Assembly (NCBI GenBank): GCA_046541515.1
Contig: JBKHDD010000019.1
Coordinates: 1 to 46,037 of the forward strand
Length of the DNA stretch: 46,037 bases
Direction of reading: 5' to 3'
Source: CAYFVR01 sp046541515
GTDB taxonomy: Bacteria; Desulfobacterota; Desulfobacteria; Desulfobacterales; Desulfococcaceae
This document shows positions 1 through 7,139 of this stretch, piece after piece. A program made the translations under genes and the position numbers. The notes beneath the pieces are model-generated. The model was not told the origin of the DNA. It searched no databases and was given only the letters and a program-made list of their open reading frames with translations. The stretch's first letter is position 1; the number at the start of each line of letters is the position of its first letter.

Positions 1-1
1 G

Positions 2-224
2 TCAAAACGGATATTTGCCAGAATGACCGAAAAATGTCCAGCGTTCCGGAAGATGGCCGGTTCCGCCCAGCCCGGCCTTGACCTCATGAAGCCGATCCGG
101 ATCGATTTCCTAACTCGATGGCCCGTTCGGCGTCGAAGGCGATGGAGGCCAGTTTGCCGTATCCGTCATTCAGCAACACCGTTTCGATGGCAGTTTCAAA
201 GGCGGCATCGGAGGTTGGTTTCAT
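2..224 (-). pseudogene. 5' remnant of a type I restriction HsdR-like gene, frameshifted
   Basis: An ATG at 224 overlaps the stop of the upstream PIN gene in an ATGA. The frame runs 46 residues, starting MKPTSDAAFETAIETVLLND and reaching FDAERAIE, then stops at 84. That opening resembles the N-terminus of many type I restriction R subunits, as I remember them. Around position 110-116 one extra base appears to switch the frame. The shifted frame continues as EIDPDRLHEVKAGLGG and ends at position 2. A normal HsdR is close to 1000 residues, so this is at most a stub. Gene order (ImmA/IrrE, DUF4411 PIN, then this) matches accessory genes seen in type I R-M loci. The HsdR assignment is inference from a short stretch. 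The shifted part is not recognised. Confidence 0.4.
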
Positions 225-715
225 GGCGTCCCGCCCAATACGAACTTGGCCCTCTCCCGCCGCAGCATTTCGTATGGCGTCATGACCCGCAGGTCGAGGC
301 CGATGCATACGTTGGGAATTTTGATCCTTTTGGGGGAGTTGGCGGGCACCTCGTGCGTCACCACCGTGTGATTCCCCGCAAGAGCGTGAGCGACAAGGTA
401 AAAATCCGCCACCTGGAAAAAGGTGTTGATCGCGGCCGGTTCGTACCGCTGGCCAGTCGCCCAGTCACTTACTCTGCCGAATTGCGCGGCAGTTTCCGGA
501 TTGGTTTTCAGAAACAGGCCGCTGCCGGTATTTCGCATCCAGTCGGTAAGCTCGTCGGCGCCCGCTCCGATCTCATTCGCCACCTTGTCGATACTGAATA
601 CCCGGCCGGAGGCATTGTTTTCGATCAACCAATCCCAGAACGCGGGGCAGAAATCCAGGCCGTAATGGAGATTTTTGGCCTGAATGAATACGTTGGCATC
701 GAGGAGGTAGGTCAC
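221..715 (-). CDS. DUF4411-type PIN-domain protein
   Basis: This 164-residue protein starts MTYLLDANVFIQAKN; the LLDAN stretch near the N-terminus carries the first conserved Asp of PIN-like nucleases. Later acidic positions (VADFYLVAHALAG, and the VVTHE stretch) fit the DUF4411 branch of the PIN superfamily. PIN proteins are metal-dependent ribonucleases, often toxins. The start is GTG at 715, overlapping the stop of the ImmA/IrrE gene in a GTGA, so translation is probably coupled. DUF4411 proteins commonly travel with an ImmA/IrrE-HTH partner, and the pair often sits inside type I restriction loci. The obvious inference is a toxin/regulator pair that has survived decay of the surrounding locus. 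Activity is not demonstrable from sequence. Confidence 0.82.
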   Translation of the reverse strand: MTYLLDANVFIQAKNLHYGLDFCPAFWDWLIENNASGRVFSIDKVANEIGAGADELTDWMRNTGSGLFLKTNPETAAQFGRVSDWATGQRYEPAAINTFFQVADFYLVAHALAGNHTVVTHEVPANSPKRIKIPNVCIGLDLRVMTPYEMLRRERAKFVLGGTP

Positions 716-1863
716 GGCATCACCTCCAGCTCGCGCGCCGCTTCATAAAAAGTGGATGTTTTTCGCACCCCAAGTAGGCGGAAGGCATCCCGAAACAGGG
801 TTTGTCCCTCCAGAGTGCTGGCAAGAATCGCCCGGGCAAAGAGCTTGCCGGTGCGAGCCCCCAAGGTGCGATAAAAGTTGCCCCCGCCGCCGCCCCCACG
901 ATCCTGCGCCCGGATTCTCTCCACCTCTTGCCGATAAATCCGCCAGAGGGTGGCCTGGTCGATGAATCCCGCATCGAACAGGCGGCGCAAGGCCACCAGG
1001 GTACTCACTTTGAACAGGCGGGCCAGACGTTGAATTTCCTCGGCCACCGGCGCGTCGGGTTGGTACGCCTCGCGCAGTTCTTCGAGCGGCGCCAGCAGTT
1101 CCGCAGCCACACGGTTGCACCATCGCTCCATCCGTTGTTCCGGGATGCTCCCCGCCTCCGGATCGGATACCCCGCTTTCTCCCAGCCAGACGTGGGCCAG
1201 CTCATGGGCAAGGGTAAACATCTGGGCCGCCTTGCTGTCGGCGCCGTTGAGGAAGACCAGCGGCGCCAACTCGTCGGCCAGGGCGAAACCGCGAAATTCG
1301 CCCACGTCCAGTTTGCGGTGGCTGTTGCTGCCGACAATGGAACTGGTCATCACCAGCACCCCGGCTTCTTCCGTCTTGGCGATGAGTTGGCGCGTGGCAT
1401 CCGTCCAGGTGGAGAGCCGCTGCCGCTCGGCAATGGAAAGGGCCAAAGACTGCCGCATGGATTCGGCCACAGTTTCGCTTGGGTCCTCCACGGTTGCGCC
1501 ACCCACAAAGGGGAGCCGGGGCAGGCCGTGCATGCGGGCATGGTCGCGGAACCAATCCTGCCGCTGCTGGCAGAGATAGAGCGTGTCCAGCAAAGCGCTG
1601 CTGGGCTCGGTCAGGGCTTCATCGCGCAGGGTGCGAAAATCCGGTATCGGCAGTTCCAGTTCCGGCGGTTCGGGCAAGAAGAAGTAGCCGATCGGGGTGT
1701 GGGTAAGCCGCGCAAAATTCTCCAATTGCCGCAACGTCGGTTGCGCCTCGCCGGTGAGCCACAACGGCCATTTGCGGAAACGCTTCCGCAACGTATCATC
1801 GGAGAGCCAGGCCCGTTCGGCCGCCCAGCGCAGGACCGGAATGGAGGCGGGCACGGTATTCAT
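712..1863 (-). CDS. ImmA/IrrE-family zinc metallopeptidase with N-terminal HTH-like region
   Basis: The 383-residue product has an N-terminal stretch (about residues 8-60, RWAAERAWLSDDTLRKRF through RQLENFARLTHTPIGYFFLP) resembling the degenerate XRE/HTH segment of this family. The ImmA/IrrE peptidase domain follows. The zinc motif HELAH is at residues 220-224, and a downstream RVAAELLAP segment probably supplies the third ligand. Such proteins usually cleave or neutralise a partner regulator or toxin. ATG 1863 was chosen because it overlaps the upstream stop as ATGA and begins MNTVPASIPVLRWAAERA; the frame is open further upstream, but that stretch is low-complexity Arg-rich sequence. Its own stop overlaps the PIN start (GTGA). 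The tight overlap on both sides indicates one translational unit with the PIN protein. Confidence 0.87.
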   Translation of the reverse strand: MNTVPASIPVLRWAAERAWLSDDTLRKRFRKWPLWLTGEAQPTLRQLENFARLTHTPIGYFFLPEPPELELPIPDFRTLRDEALTEPSSALLDTLYLCQQRQDWFRDHARMHGLPRLPFVGGATVEDPSETVAESMRQSLALSIAERQRLSTWTDATRQLIAKTEEAGVLVMTSSIVGSNSHRKLDVGEFRGFALADELAPLVFLNGADSKAAQMFTLAHELAHVWLGESGVSDPEAGSIPEQRMERWCNRVAAELLAPLEELREAYQPDAPVAEEIQRLARLFKVSTLVALRRLFDAGFIDQATLWRIYRQEVERIRAQDRGGGGGGNFYRTLGARTGKLFARAILASTLEGQTLFRDAFRLLGVRKTSTFYEAARELEVMP

Positions 1864-2420
1864 GCGCTCATCTCCTCGACGGGAATTTGCCCGGTTCCGG
1901 CGGCGGTGATCAGGGCGGCGCGGCGTTCTTTGGCCGGTGAGATCTTTTCGCAGAAGCTGCGCTCTTCCGGATTGTCGATGGAAATCAGAAAGACGTATTG
2001 GGACCAGCTCAAATGGAAAGGCGAATTGAATTTGGCAGATTCCGTCTGCCAAATCTGAGGTGTTTGCGCGGGATGCGCCAATTTCCCAGATGGCGTCGGG
2101 GATTTTTCATGCCTTGGCAATTCGGCGGATGGCATCTGCCGAATCCTGGAATACCGGTCACGGCAAATCTGATTAAACTTGCGCATACTTCTCAAATTCC
2201 GCTCGGAAAAACCCCGCCCGAACTCTGCAGTCAAGGCGCCGGAAAGCTCCTTGAGCAGGGCCTTGCCGTATTCCGCCCGCTCCTCGCCCCCCTGTTCGTG
2301 CTCGACAATGCGCCGGCCAATCTCGAAGTTGGTGAGCACCTGAATCAGATCGACGGAATGCGCGGCAGACCGGCGGGCGGATTGAATCAGCTCCCGGATA
2401 TCATGAATCAGCTCGTTCAC
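1860..2420 (-). CDS. Chimeric ORF: truncated DUF1016 N-terminal domain joined to an HsdS C-terminal tail
   Basis: A GTG at 2420 is preceded by GGAGGTGA and gives a 186-residue product. Residues 1 to about 150 match the DUF1016 N-terminal domain (YhcG-like): NELIHDIRELIQSARRSAAH, then GRGFSERNLRSMRKF, then HLSWSQYVFLISIDNPEERS. Intact relatives continue into a PD-(D/E)XK nuclease domain, which is absent. The last 25 or so residues (KERRAALITAAGTGQIPVEE) look like the typical C-terminus of type I specificity subunits. The simplest reading is one deletion that removed the DUF1016 nuclease domain and most of hsdS and left the frame open. The ATGA overlap with the next gene is retained, so the chimera may now serve mainly to deliver ribosomes to it. 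Confidence 0.7.
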   Translation of the reverse strand: MNELIHDIRELIQSARRSAAHSVDLIQVLTNFEIGRRIVEHEQGGEERAEYGKALLKELSGALTAEFGRGFSERNLRSMRKFNQICRDRYSRIRQMPSAELPRHEKSPTPSGKLAHPAQTPQIWQTESAKFNSPFHLSWSQYVFLISIDNPEERSFCEKISPAKERRAALITAAGTGQIPVEEMSA

Positions 2421-2524
2421 TCCGTCACCTCCCGCAACAATCTCATAATTCGCCTCTCCAACGCCTCCAGCTCGGCGTCGATCTCCGCCGGCGGAGCCGG
2501 CGGATGGCACTGGGAAATCCAACG
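2417..2524 (-). pseudogene. C-terminal remnant of an R-M subunit, probably HsdM-like
   Basis: About 35 in-frame codons end at a TGA that overlaps the GTG of the next ORF as GTGA. The translation includes PPAPPAEIDAELEALERRI and ends LLREVTE. An acidic helical tail of this type is common at the end of type I methyltransferase subunits, but it is too short to assign firmly. Upstream the frame runs into the terminator hairpin at 2525-2566 and a stop at 2564-2566, so the rest of the gene is gone. The call rests mainly on position (directly before DUF1016 and HsdS remnants) and on the coupled overlap. Confidence 0.35.
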
Positions 2525-2566
2525 AAACCGGGCGGGAATCCTCACGGAATTCCCGCCCGGTTTTCA
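2525..2566 (-). terminator. Strong hairpin, terminator of the KaiC-like/XRE/cupin gene
   Basis: A near-perfect 15-base stem (AAACCGGGCGGGAAT pairing with ATTCCCGCCCGGTTT) encloses a short loop. It starts about 18 bases after the stop at 2584 on the minus strand. The T-run after the stem is short (TTT) in that direction, and TTTT in the other. It also marks the boundary between the osmolyte locus and the decayed restriction locus. Confidence 0.65.
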
Positions 2567-2583
2567 TTTCCGAAACGGCCGAT

Positions 2584-3885
2584 TCATCGCACCGTAAACC
2601 ACAACAACACCGCCGGTTCCTCGCCGGCGTTCCGCCAGCGCTCGGGCATGTCCCGCGTCAAATAAACCAAATCCCCCGGAGAAACCGGGTAATCGCGCCC
2701 CTCGATTTCCACCACCAGCTTGCCGGAGAGCAGATAGCCCATCTCCTCGCCCCGATGGCGGAAAAAGTGGGCCGAGAGCGTCTTGCCCGCCGGGATTTCC
2801 AGCTTGTAGGGCTCCACCTGCCCTTCCACCCCGGGCGGAATCAGCCGTTTGCCCGCAATGCCGCCGCTGGGCAGGTCGGGAAAGGCCACCGCGCCGCCGT
2901 CCTCTTCGGAGAAAATCACCTGCCGCCGGGCGCCCTCGGGCGACTGCAAAAAGGCCGCCGGCTCCACCTCCAGAATCTCCGCCATTTTGAACATCGCCGT
3001 CAGCGACGGAAAAATCTGGTTGCTTTCCACCTGGGAAATGGTGCTGGGCGTCACGCCCACCAGCCGGGCCAGCTCGGTCTGCGACAACCCCCGGCGCGTG
3101 CGCAGGGTCTTCAGCCGCCGGCCCAGGTCCACCGTCAGCTCCCGCCGCGTCTCCCGGTCGAAGGTGACCGCCGCGCCGTCGCTCCAGTAGGGCGTGGGCT
3201 GATTCAGGGTGTCGGGGTTCCGCCCCTCCGCCTTCAAAATCGTGATGGCCGATTTCCCCCGCTTGATGGACAGGGCGACGGCCACCTGGGCGATCTGGTT
3301 GATGTGGGCCCGCAACCGGGCGCTGTGGGCCGCCTTTTCCGCCACCCAGTAGGCCACCGTGTTCATCTCGTACAGGCGCGGGCAGCTGTGGGTGTAAAAC
3401 TTCAGCGTCGAATCCTCGCCGTCCCAAAGGTCCTGCATTCCGGTCAGGCTCTCGAAAATGAGCCGCACGTCGCCGGCCAGGTGGCGATGTCGCTCGTAGA
3501 CCGCCGCCATCACCGCGTCCGGGGAACGGGGGTCCCGCACCCGGACGATCTCCGCGTCGGAGGCGCCGTTTTCGTAAAACCGCTCGAACACCTCGGAGCC
3601 GTCGCCCTTGCCGTCGGTAAAGCAATCCAGAATGGTCAGCCCCGGATAGACGGCCAGGCCGCCCAGCTTTTCCAGCAGGTTCTTGGGCGACCGGTCGAAG
3701 CTGACGTAGAGCACCGGCTTTTCGGCCCGGCGACATTCCCGGATGAAATTGATGCAAAACGCGCCGGCCAGGCTGCCGGCGTCGTCGTACCAGACCACGT
3801 TATCCCCGATGAACAGGCCGCCCAGCAGCCGGTCCAGGTGGGAAACGCCGGAGGAAATCCGGCGGGGCGATTCGGTCACGGTCAT
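2584..3885 (-). CDS. KaiC/RAD55-like domain + XRE HTH + cupin fusion regulator
   Basis: The 433-residue product has three parts. Residues about 8-235 form a KaiC/RAD55-like RecA-type domain: GVSHLDRLLGG, VLYVSFDRSPKNLLEKL, RLIFESLTGMQDL, and a basic strand at KRGKSAITILKAEG. Where a Walker A motif should be, the sequence reads GDNVVWYDDAGSLAGAF with no GKT/S, so ATP binding is probably lost or altered. Residues about 250-310 are an XRE HTH (LKTLRTRRGLSQTELARLVG, then TPSTISQVE). Residues about 355-430 are a cupin fold (PAGKTLSAHFFRHRGEEMGY, then SPGDLVYLTRDMPERW). ATG 3885 has GGGAG very close; a GTG two codons later is better spaced. The gene lies 70 bases after marR on the same strand and is probably co-transcribed. 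A ligand-responsive repressor role is inferred. Confidence 0.8.
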   Translation of the reverse strand: MTVTESPRRISSGVSHLDRLLGGLFIGDNVVWYDDAGSLAGAFCINFIRECRRAEKPVLYVSFDRSPKNLLEKLGGLAVYPGLTILDCFTDGKGDGSEVFERFYENGASDAEIVRVRDPRSPDAVMAAVYERHRHLAGDVRLIFESLTGMQDLWDGEDSTLKFYTHSCPRLYEMNTVAYWVAEKAAHSARLRAHINQIAQVAVALSIKRGKSAITILKAEGRNPDTLNQPTPYWSDGAAVTFDRETRRELTVDLGRRLKTLRTRRGLSQTELARLVGVTPSTISQVESNQIFPSLTAMFKMAEILEVEPAAFLQSPEGARRQVIFSEEDGGAVAFPDLPSGGIAGKRLIPPGVEGQVEPYKLEIPAGKTLSAHFFRHRGEEMGYLLSGKLVVEIEGRDYPVSPGDLVYLTRDMPERWRNAGEEPAVLLWFTVR

Positions 3886-3955
3886 ACTCCCGAAGCAAAA
3901 AAGTTGACGAAATAACGGATGGCTCGAAAAAACGGGACGAATTCCGAACGGGTCG

Positions 3956-4537
3956 TCAGGCCGCACCGTTTCCCGGCGGGACGCCTTCGTCCTCGGAAAC
4001 CCCGCCCGGAATCGACGCCGGCGCGGCGGCCTCTTCGCTCCGTCCGCCGTTCAAAAACGCCCCCGCTTCGATGGCGTCGGCCTTCATCAGCGAGGTCAAC
4101 CGCTGCAGGGCGGTCAGGATCATCAGCTGTTCCCAATGGGGAATTTCCTCGAAGCCGCGCAGGAAGTCCTTCCGCCAGATGGAAGGGGCGTTTTCCAGAA
4201 ACCGATGGCATTCATCGGTCAGGCCCACGATGACCCGACGCTTGTCCTCGTCGGCGCGGCGGCGCTCCACCAGCCCCCGGGCCTCCAGCCGGTCCAGGAT
4301 GCCGGTGACGGTGGACTGGCTCAGGCTGATGGCCCGGGCCAGATCGCCAACGGTCCCCTCGCCTTTTCGTTGAATTTCGCGAAGGATGATCAGTTGCGGC
4401 CCGGTGAGGCCGTGATGTTTCACCAGATAGCGGGAATGCAGATCCATGGACTGGGTGATCCGGCGCAGGGCGATGAGCATTTGCTCGGGAATGGGCAGCT
4501 CCGTCCGGGGGGGAAAAATGTCGGATTGGGTTTTCAT
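3956..4537 (-). CDS. MarR-family transcriptional regulator
   Basis: The 193-residue protein has the winged-helix core GDLARAISLSQSTVTGILDR followed by the wing LVERRRADEDKRRVIVGLT. Flanking helices (IALRRITQSMDLHSRYLVKH and the Trp-rich segment after it) form the usual dimer interface. About 35 C-terminal residues are Ala/Gly/Glu-rich and probably disordered. ATG 4537 was picked because the MarR fold begins shortly after it; the frame is open to 4657, but that part is Arg/Pro-rich and unlike the family. It is divergent from asnO-ngg and sits directly upstream of the KaiC-like/XRE/cupin gene. MarR proteins such as EctR control compatible-solute operons in other bacteria, so control of the NAGGN genes is a reasonable inference. 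Confidence 0.87.
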   Translation of the reverse strand: MKTQSDIFPPRTELPIPEQMLIALRRITQSMDLHSRYLVKHHGLTGPQLIILREIQRKGEGTVGDLARAISLSQSTVTGILDRLEARGLVERRRADEDKRRVIVGLTDECHRFLENAPSIWRKDFLRGFEEIPHWEQLMILTALQRLTSLMKADAIEAGAFLNGGRSEEAAAPASIPGGVSEDEGVPPGNGAA

Positions 4538-5153
4538 GCCACAAACTCCAGGGTTTCGGATTTCCGGTCTCGGCCGGGTCCGCCGGCTTTTCGGCACGAC
4601 CGGACCGCGCCGGGGCGCCTTGACAAAATTTTCGATGCGATATATTCTAGTTGTCAAAAATTTTCAAGAGTGACGAAAACTTGCCTCTTTTCCCGCCTCT
4701 TCCCGGCACGGATCGGGAACGGGTCCGAAGGCGGGGACGACGTTCTTCCCCGCGCGAACGACCCGCCCGCGTCGCGATCGCCCGAAATCTCCGCACGGGA
4801 TCGTCAACGTCGCCACCGACCAGTATACATCGCCGACATCCGACTCCAATCGGGGAACGAAACGGTTTCGCCCGGGGCCGAGGGTCGCGGCCGCCGCGGA
4901 CCGGCGCCCAAAGGTCTGCCAACGATCGTTTGCGGCCCATCGGAACGGGTTGGCGAAACGGGTTGAAATCAGGCCGGCGGCAACCGCTTTTTCGAGCGCG
5001 TCTCCGTTTCCGGAGTCGAACGCCGAGACCCTCCATCGGAATCGAGGATCTCGTCCTGGAACGAAATCGGGTCCCGAACTGAAATCGGGAACAAAACGCA
5101 TGGGCCGGAGGGGAAATTACCGCCCGATTCGACCCAAATAAAGGAGCCTGACT
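4538..5153. other. 616-base divergent intergenic region between marR and asnO
   Basis: Apart from the AT-rich repeated element at 4620-4667, I see no gene here. Open frames crossing it are Arg-rich shadows with no family resemblance. Most of 4680-5130 is GC-rich and contains many short GGGAACG/GAAATCGGG-like repeats. If the AT-rich box is the asnO promoter, this would be an unusually long 5' leader of about 480 bases. The asnO ribosome binding site, AAAGGAG, lies 8 bases before ATG 5154. Confidence 0.6.
4620..4667. promoter_or_regulatory. AT-rich direct/inverted repeat with promoter-like boxes; candidate MarR operator
   Basis: Two related AT-rich units, TTGACAAAATTTTC at 4620-4633 and TTGTCAAAAATTTTCAA at 4651-4667, are spaced 31 bases apart in very GC-rich surroundings. 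Each unit is itself partly palindromic around AAAATTTT. On the plus strand TTGACA at 4620 is followed by TATATT/TATTCT at 4641-4648, a plausible sigma-70-like promoter with 15-17 base spacing. A second TTGACA is present on the minus strand at 4657-4652. Paired pseudo-palindromes around a promoter in a marR-divergent gap are the usual form of a MarR operator. Binding is inferred. Confidence 0.5.
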
Positions 5154-6923
5154 ATGTGCGGCATTTGCGGCGACATCCGCGCCCGGCAATCCGCTCCGGA
5201 TACGGTCGTCGCCATGACGGCGGCGATGGCCGACCGGGGGCCGGACGCCATGGGATTGTTCGTCCAGGGCAACGCCGCCCTGGGCCATCGCCGGCTGAAA
5301 ATTTTCGACCTCAGCGAACGGGCCGGACAGCCCATGGTGGACGCCCATCTGGGCCTTTCCATGGTTTACAACGGCGCCATCTACAATTACCAGGAACTTC
5401 GGAAGGAGCTGGAGGGGAAGGGATACGACTTTTTCTCCACCGGCGACACCGAAGTGGTGCTCAAGGCGTATCACGCCTGGGGACGGAACTGCCTCCAGCG
5501 GCTCAACGGCATGTTCGCCTTTGCCGTCTGGCATCGGGACACCGGCGACCTGTTTATCGCCCGGGACCGGCTGGGGATCAAGCCGCTCTACTACATTTCG
5601 GAGCCGAACCGGTTCCGTTTCGCCTCCTCCCTGCCGGCCCTGCTGGCCGGGGGCGACGTGGATACGACCATCGACCCGGCGGCCCTCCACCACTACATGA
5701 CCTTCCATTCCATCGTGCCGCCGCCGCGCACCCTGCTCAAGGGCGTGAAAAAGCTGCCGCCCGGGACCACGCTGACCCTGCGGGCCGATGGAACGATCCA
5801 CGAGGAACGGTACTGGACCCTGGACGTGCGCCCCGATCCGGAAACGGCGGGCTACGGCGAGGACGACTGGCGGGAACGCACCCTGCTGGAGCTGGAAAAG
5901 GCGGTGGCCCGGCGGCAGATCGCCGACGTGCCCGTGGGCGTGCTGCTCTCCGGCGGGCTGGATTCCAGCCTGGTGGTGGGGCTGCTGGCCCGATCCGGCC
6001 AGAGCGACCTCAACACCTTTTCCATCGGCTTTGAAAGCGCCGGCGGCGAACGGGGCGACGAGTTTCATTATTCCGACGTGATCGCCGAGCATTTCGGCGC
6101 CGTCCACCACAAAATCGAGGTGGACGCCAAACGGGTTTTGCCGTCCATGGAAGCCTGCGTGCGGGCCATGAGCGAACCCATGGTCAGCCACGACTGCATC
6201 GGCTTCTTCCTGCTCGGCCAGGAGGTCTCCAAACATCTCAAGGTGGTGCAGAGCGGCCAGGGGGCGGACGAGATTTTCGCCGGATACCACTGGTATCCGC
6301 CCATGCTGGAAACCGACGACCCGCTGGCCACCTACCGGAAGGTCTTCTTCGACGGCGACCAGGCCGACTTCGCCCGGGCGGTCCATCCCCGGTTCGTCTC
6401 CGCCGATTTCAGCGCGGAGTTCGTGGCGGCCCGGTTCGATTCCCTGCCCGACGCGCCCACCCCGGCGGACAAGGCCCTGCACCTGGACACCACGGTCATG
6501 CTCATCGACGACCCGGTGAAGCGGGTGGACAACATGACCATGGCCTGGGGGCTGGAGGCGCGGGTGCCCTTTCTGGACCACGAGCTGGTGGAATTCGCCG
6601 CCCGCATTCCGGCGGAACTCAAAATCCGGGAGGGCGGAAAATTCATCCTCAAGGAGGCGGCCCGCAAGGTGATCCCGGCCCACGTCATCGACCGGCCCAA
6701 GGGCTATTTCCCGGTGCCGGCGCTGAAATACTTCCGGGGCGACTACCTCAACTTCGTCACCGACATCCTGACCGACCCCACATCCCGGGAACGGGAAATT
6801 TTTCGGCCGGAATACGTGGACCAGGCGCTGAAAAACCCGGACGACCACATCACGCCGCTGCGGGGCTCCCGTCTGTGGCAGATGGCGCTGCTCCAGTACT
6901 GGCTGACCGTTCATGGCCTATAG
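5154..6923 (+). CDS. asnO: N-acetylglutaminylglutamine amidotransferase (asparagine-synthase-like)
   Basis: The 589-residue protein begins MCGICGD, giving the N-terminal Cys nucleophile of class II glutamine amidotransferases. It has the glutaminase motifs RGPDAMG, GHRRLKIFD and MVYNGAIYNYQELR. The synthetase half carries the PP-loop LLSGGLDSSLV at about residues 264-274, and QGADEIFAGYHWYP further on. Plain asparagine synthetases look similar, but the neighbours (GNAT/ATP-grasp ligase and M42 peptidase) define the conserved NAGGN trio. The expected reaction is amidation of the C-terminal carboxylate of N-acetylglutaminylglutamine with Gln-derived ammonia and ATP. It is cytoplasmic. The start has a clear AAAGGAG site. 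The trio makes an osmoprotectant dipeptide, so osmotic induction is expected from family knowledge. Confidence 0.92.
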   Translation: MCGICGDIRARQSAPDTVVAMTAAMADRGPDAMGLFVQGNAALGHRRLKIFDLSERAGQPMVDAHLGLSMVYNGAIYNYQELRKELEGKGYDFFSTGDTEVVLKAYHAWGRNCLQRLNGMFAFAVWHRDTGDLFIARDRLGIKPLYYISEPNRFRFASSLPALLAGGDVDTTIDPAALHHYMTFHSIVPPPRTLLKGVKKLPPGTTLTLRADGTIHEERYWTLDVRPDPETAGYGEDDWRERTLLELEKAVARRQIADVPVGVLLSGGLDSSLVVGLLARSGQSDLNTFSIGFESAGGERGDEFHYSDVIAEHFGAVHHKIEVDAKRVLPSMEACVRAMSEPMVSHDCIGFFLLGQEVSKHLKVVQSGQGADEIFAGYHWYPPMLETDDPLATYRKVFFDGDQADFARAVHPRFVSADFSAEFVAARFDSLPDAPTPADKALHLDTTVMLIDDPVKRVDNMTMAWGLEARVPFLDHELVEFAARIPAELKIREGGKFILKEAARKVIPAHVIDRPKGYFPVPALKYFRGDYLNFVTDILTDPTSREREIFRPEYVDQALKNPDDHITPLRGSRLWQMALLQYWLTVHGL

Positions 6924-7139
6924 ATCGAGTCCTCGACGTTTCGGGATCACGGCCGAATCCGCCACCGGACCACGTTCCGGTTCCGGGGTCGTTTCGGAAT
7001 GGGGTACGACCGACGCCGGCGGAACGCAAGCCTCCCGGCCGGCGACAACGACCCGCCGGAGTCCGGAACCCCCCGGCCGAACGCGTCTCCGGCGGAAACG
7101 CCCATGCCCCAATCGCCGATAAAGGGAAAGGGTTCGAAC

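Noticed and set aside
4644..4660. Minus-strand promoter for marR from the TTGACA at 4657-4652
   Set aside because: No good -10 hexamer at 16-18 bases; only the repeated element itself is reported.
4647..6914. A 755-codon open frame on the minus strand
   Set aside because: Antisense to asnO, which has complete amidotransferase and PP-loop motifs; the minus product is low complexity.
5154..6923. Annotation as plain asparagine synthetase (AsnB)
   Set aside because: The motifs fit the superfamily, but the adjacent GNAT/ATP-grasp and M42 genes define the NAGGN trio.
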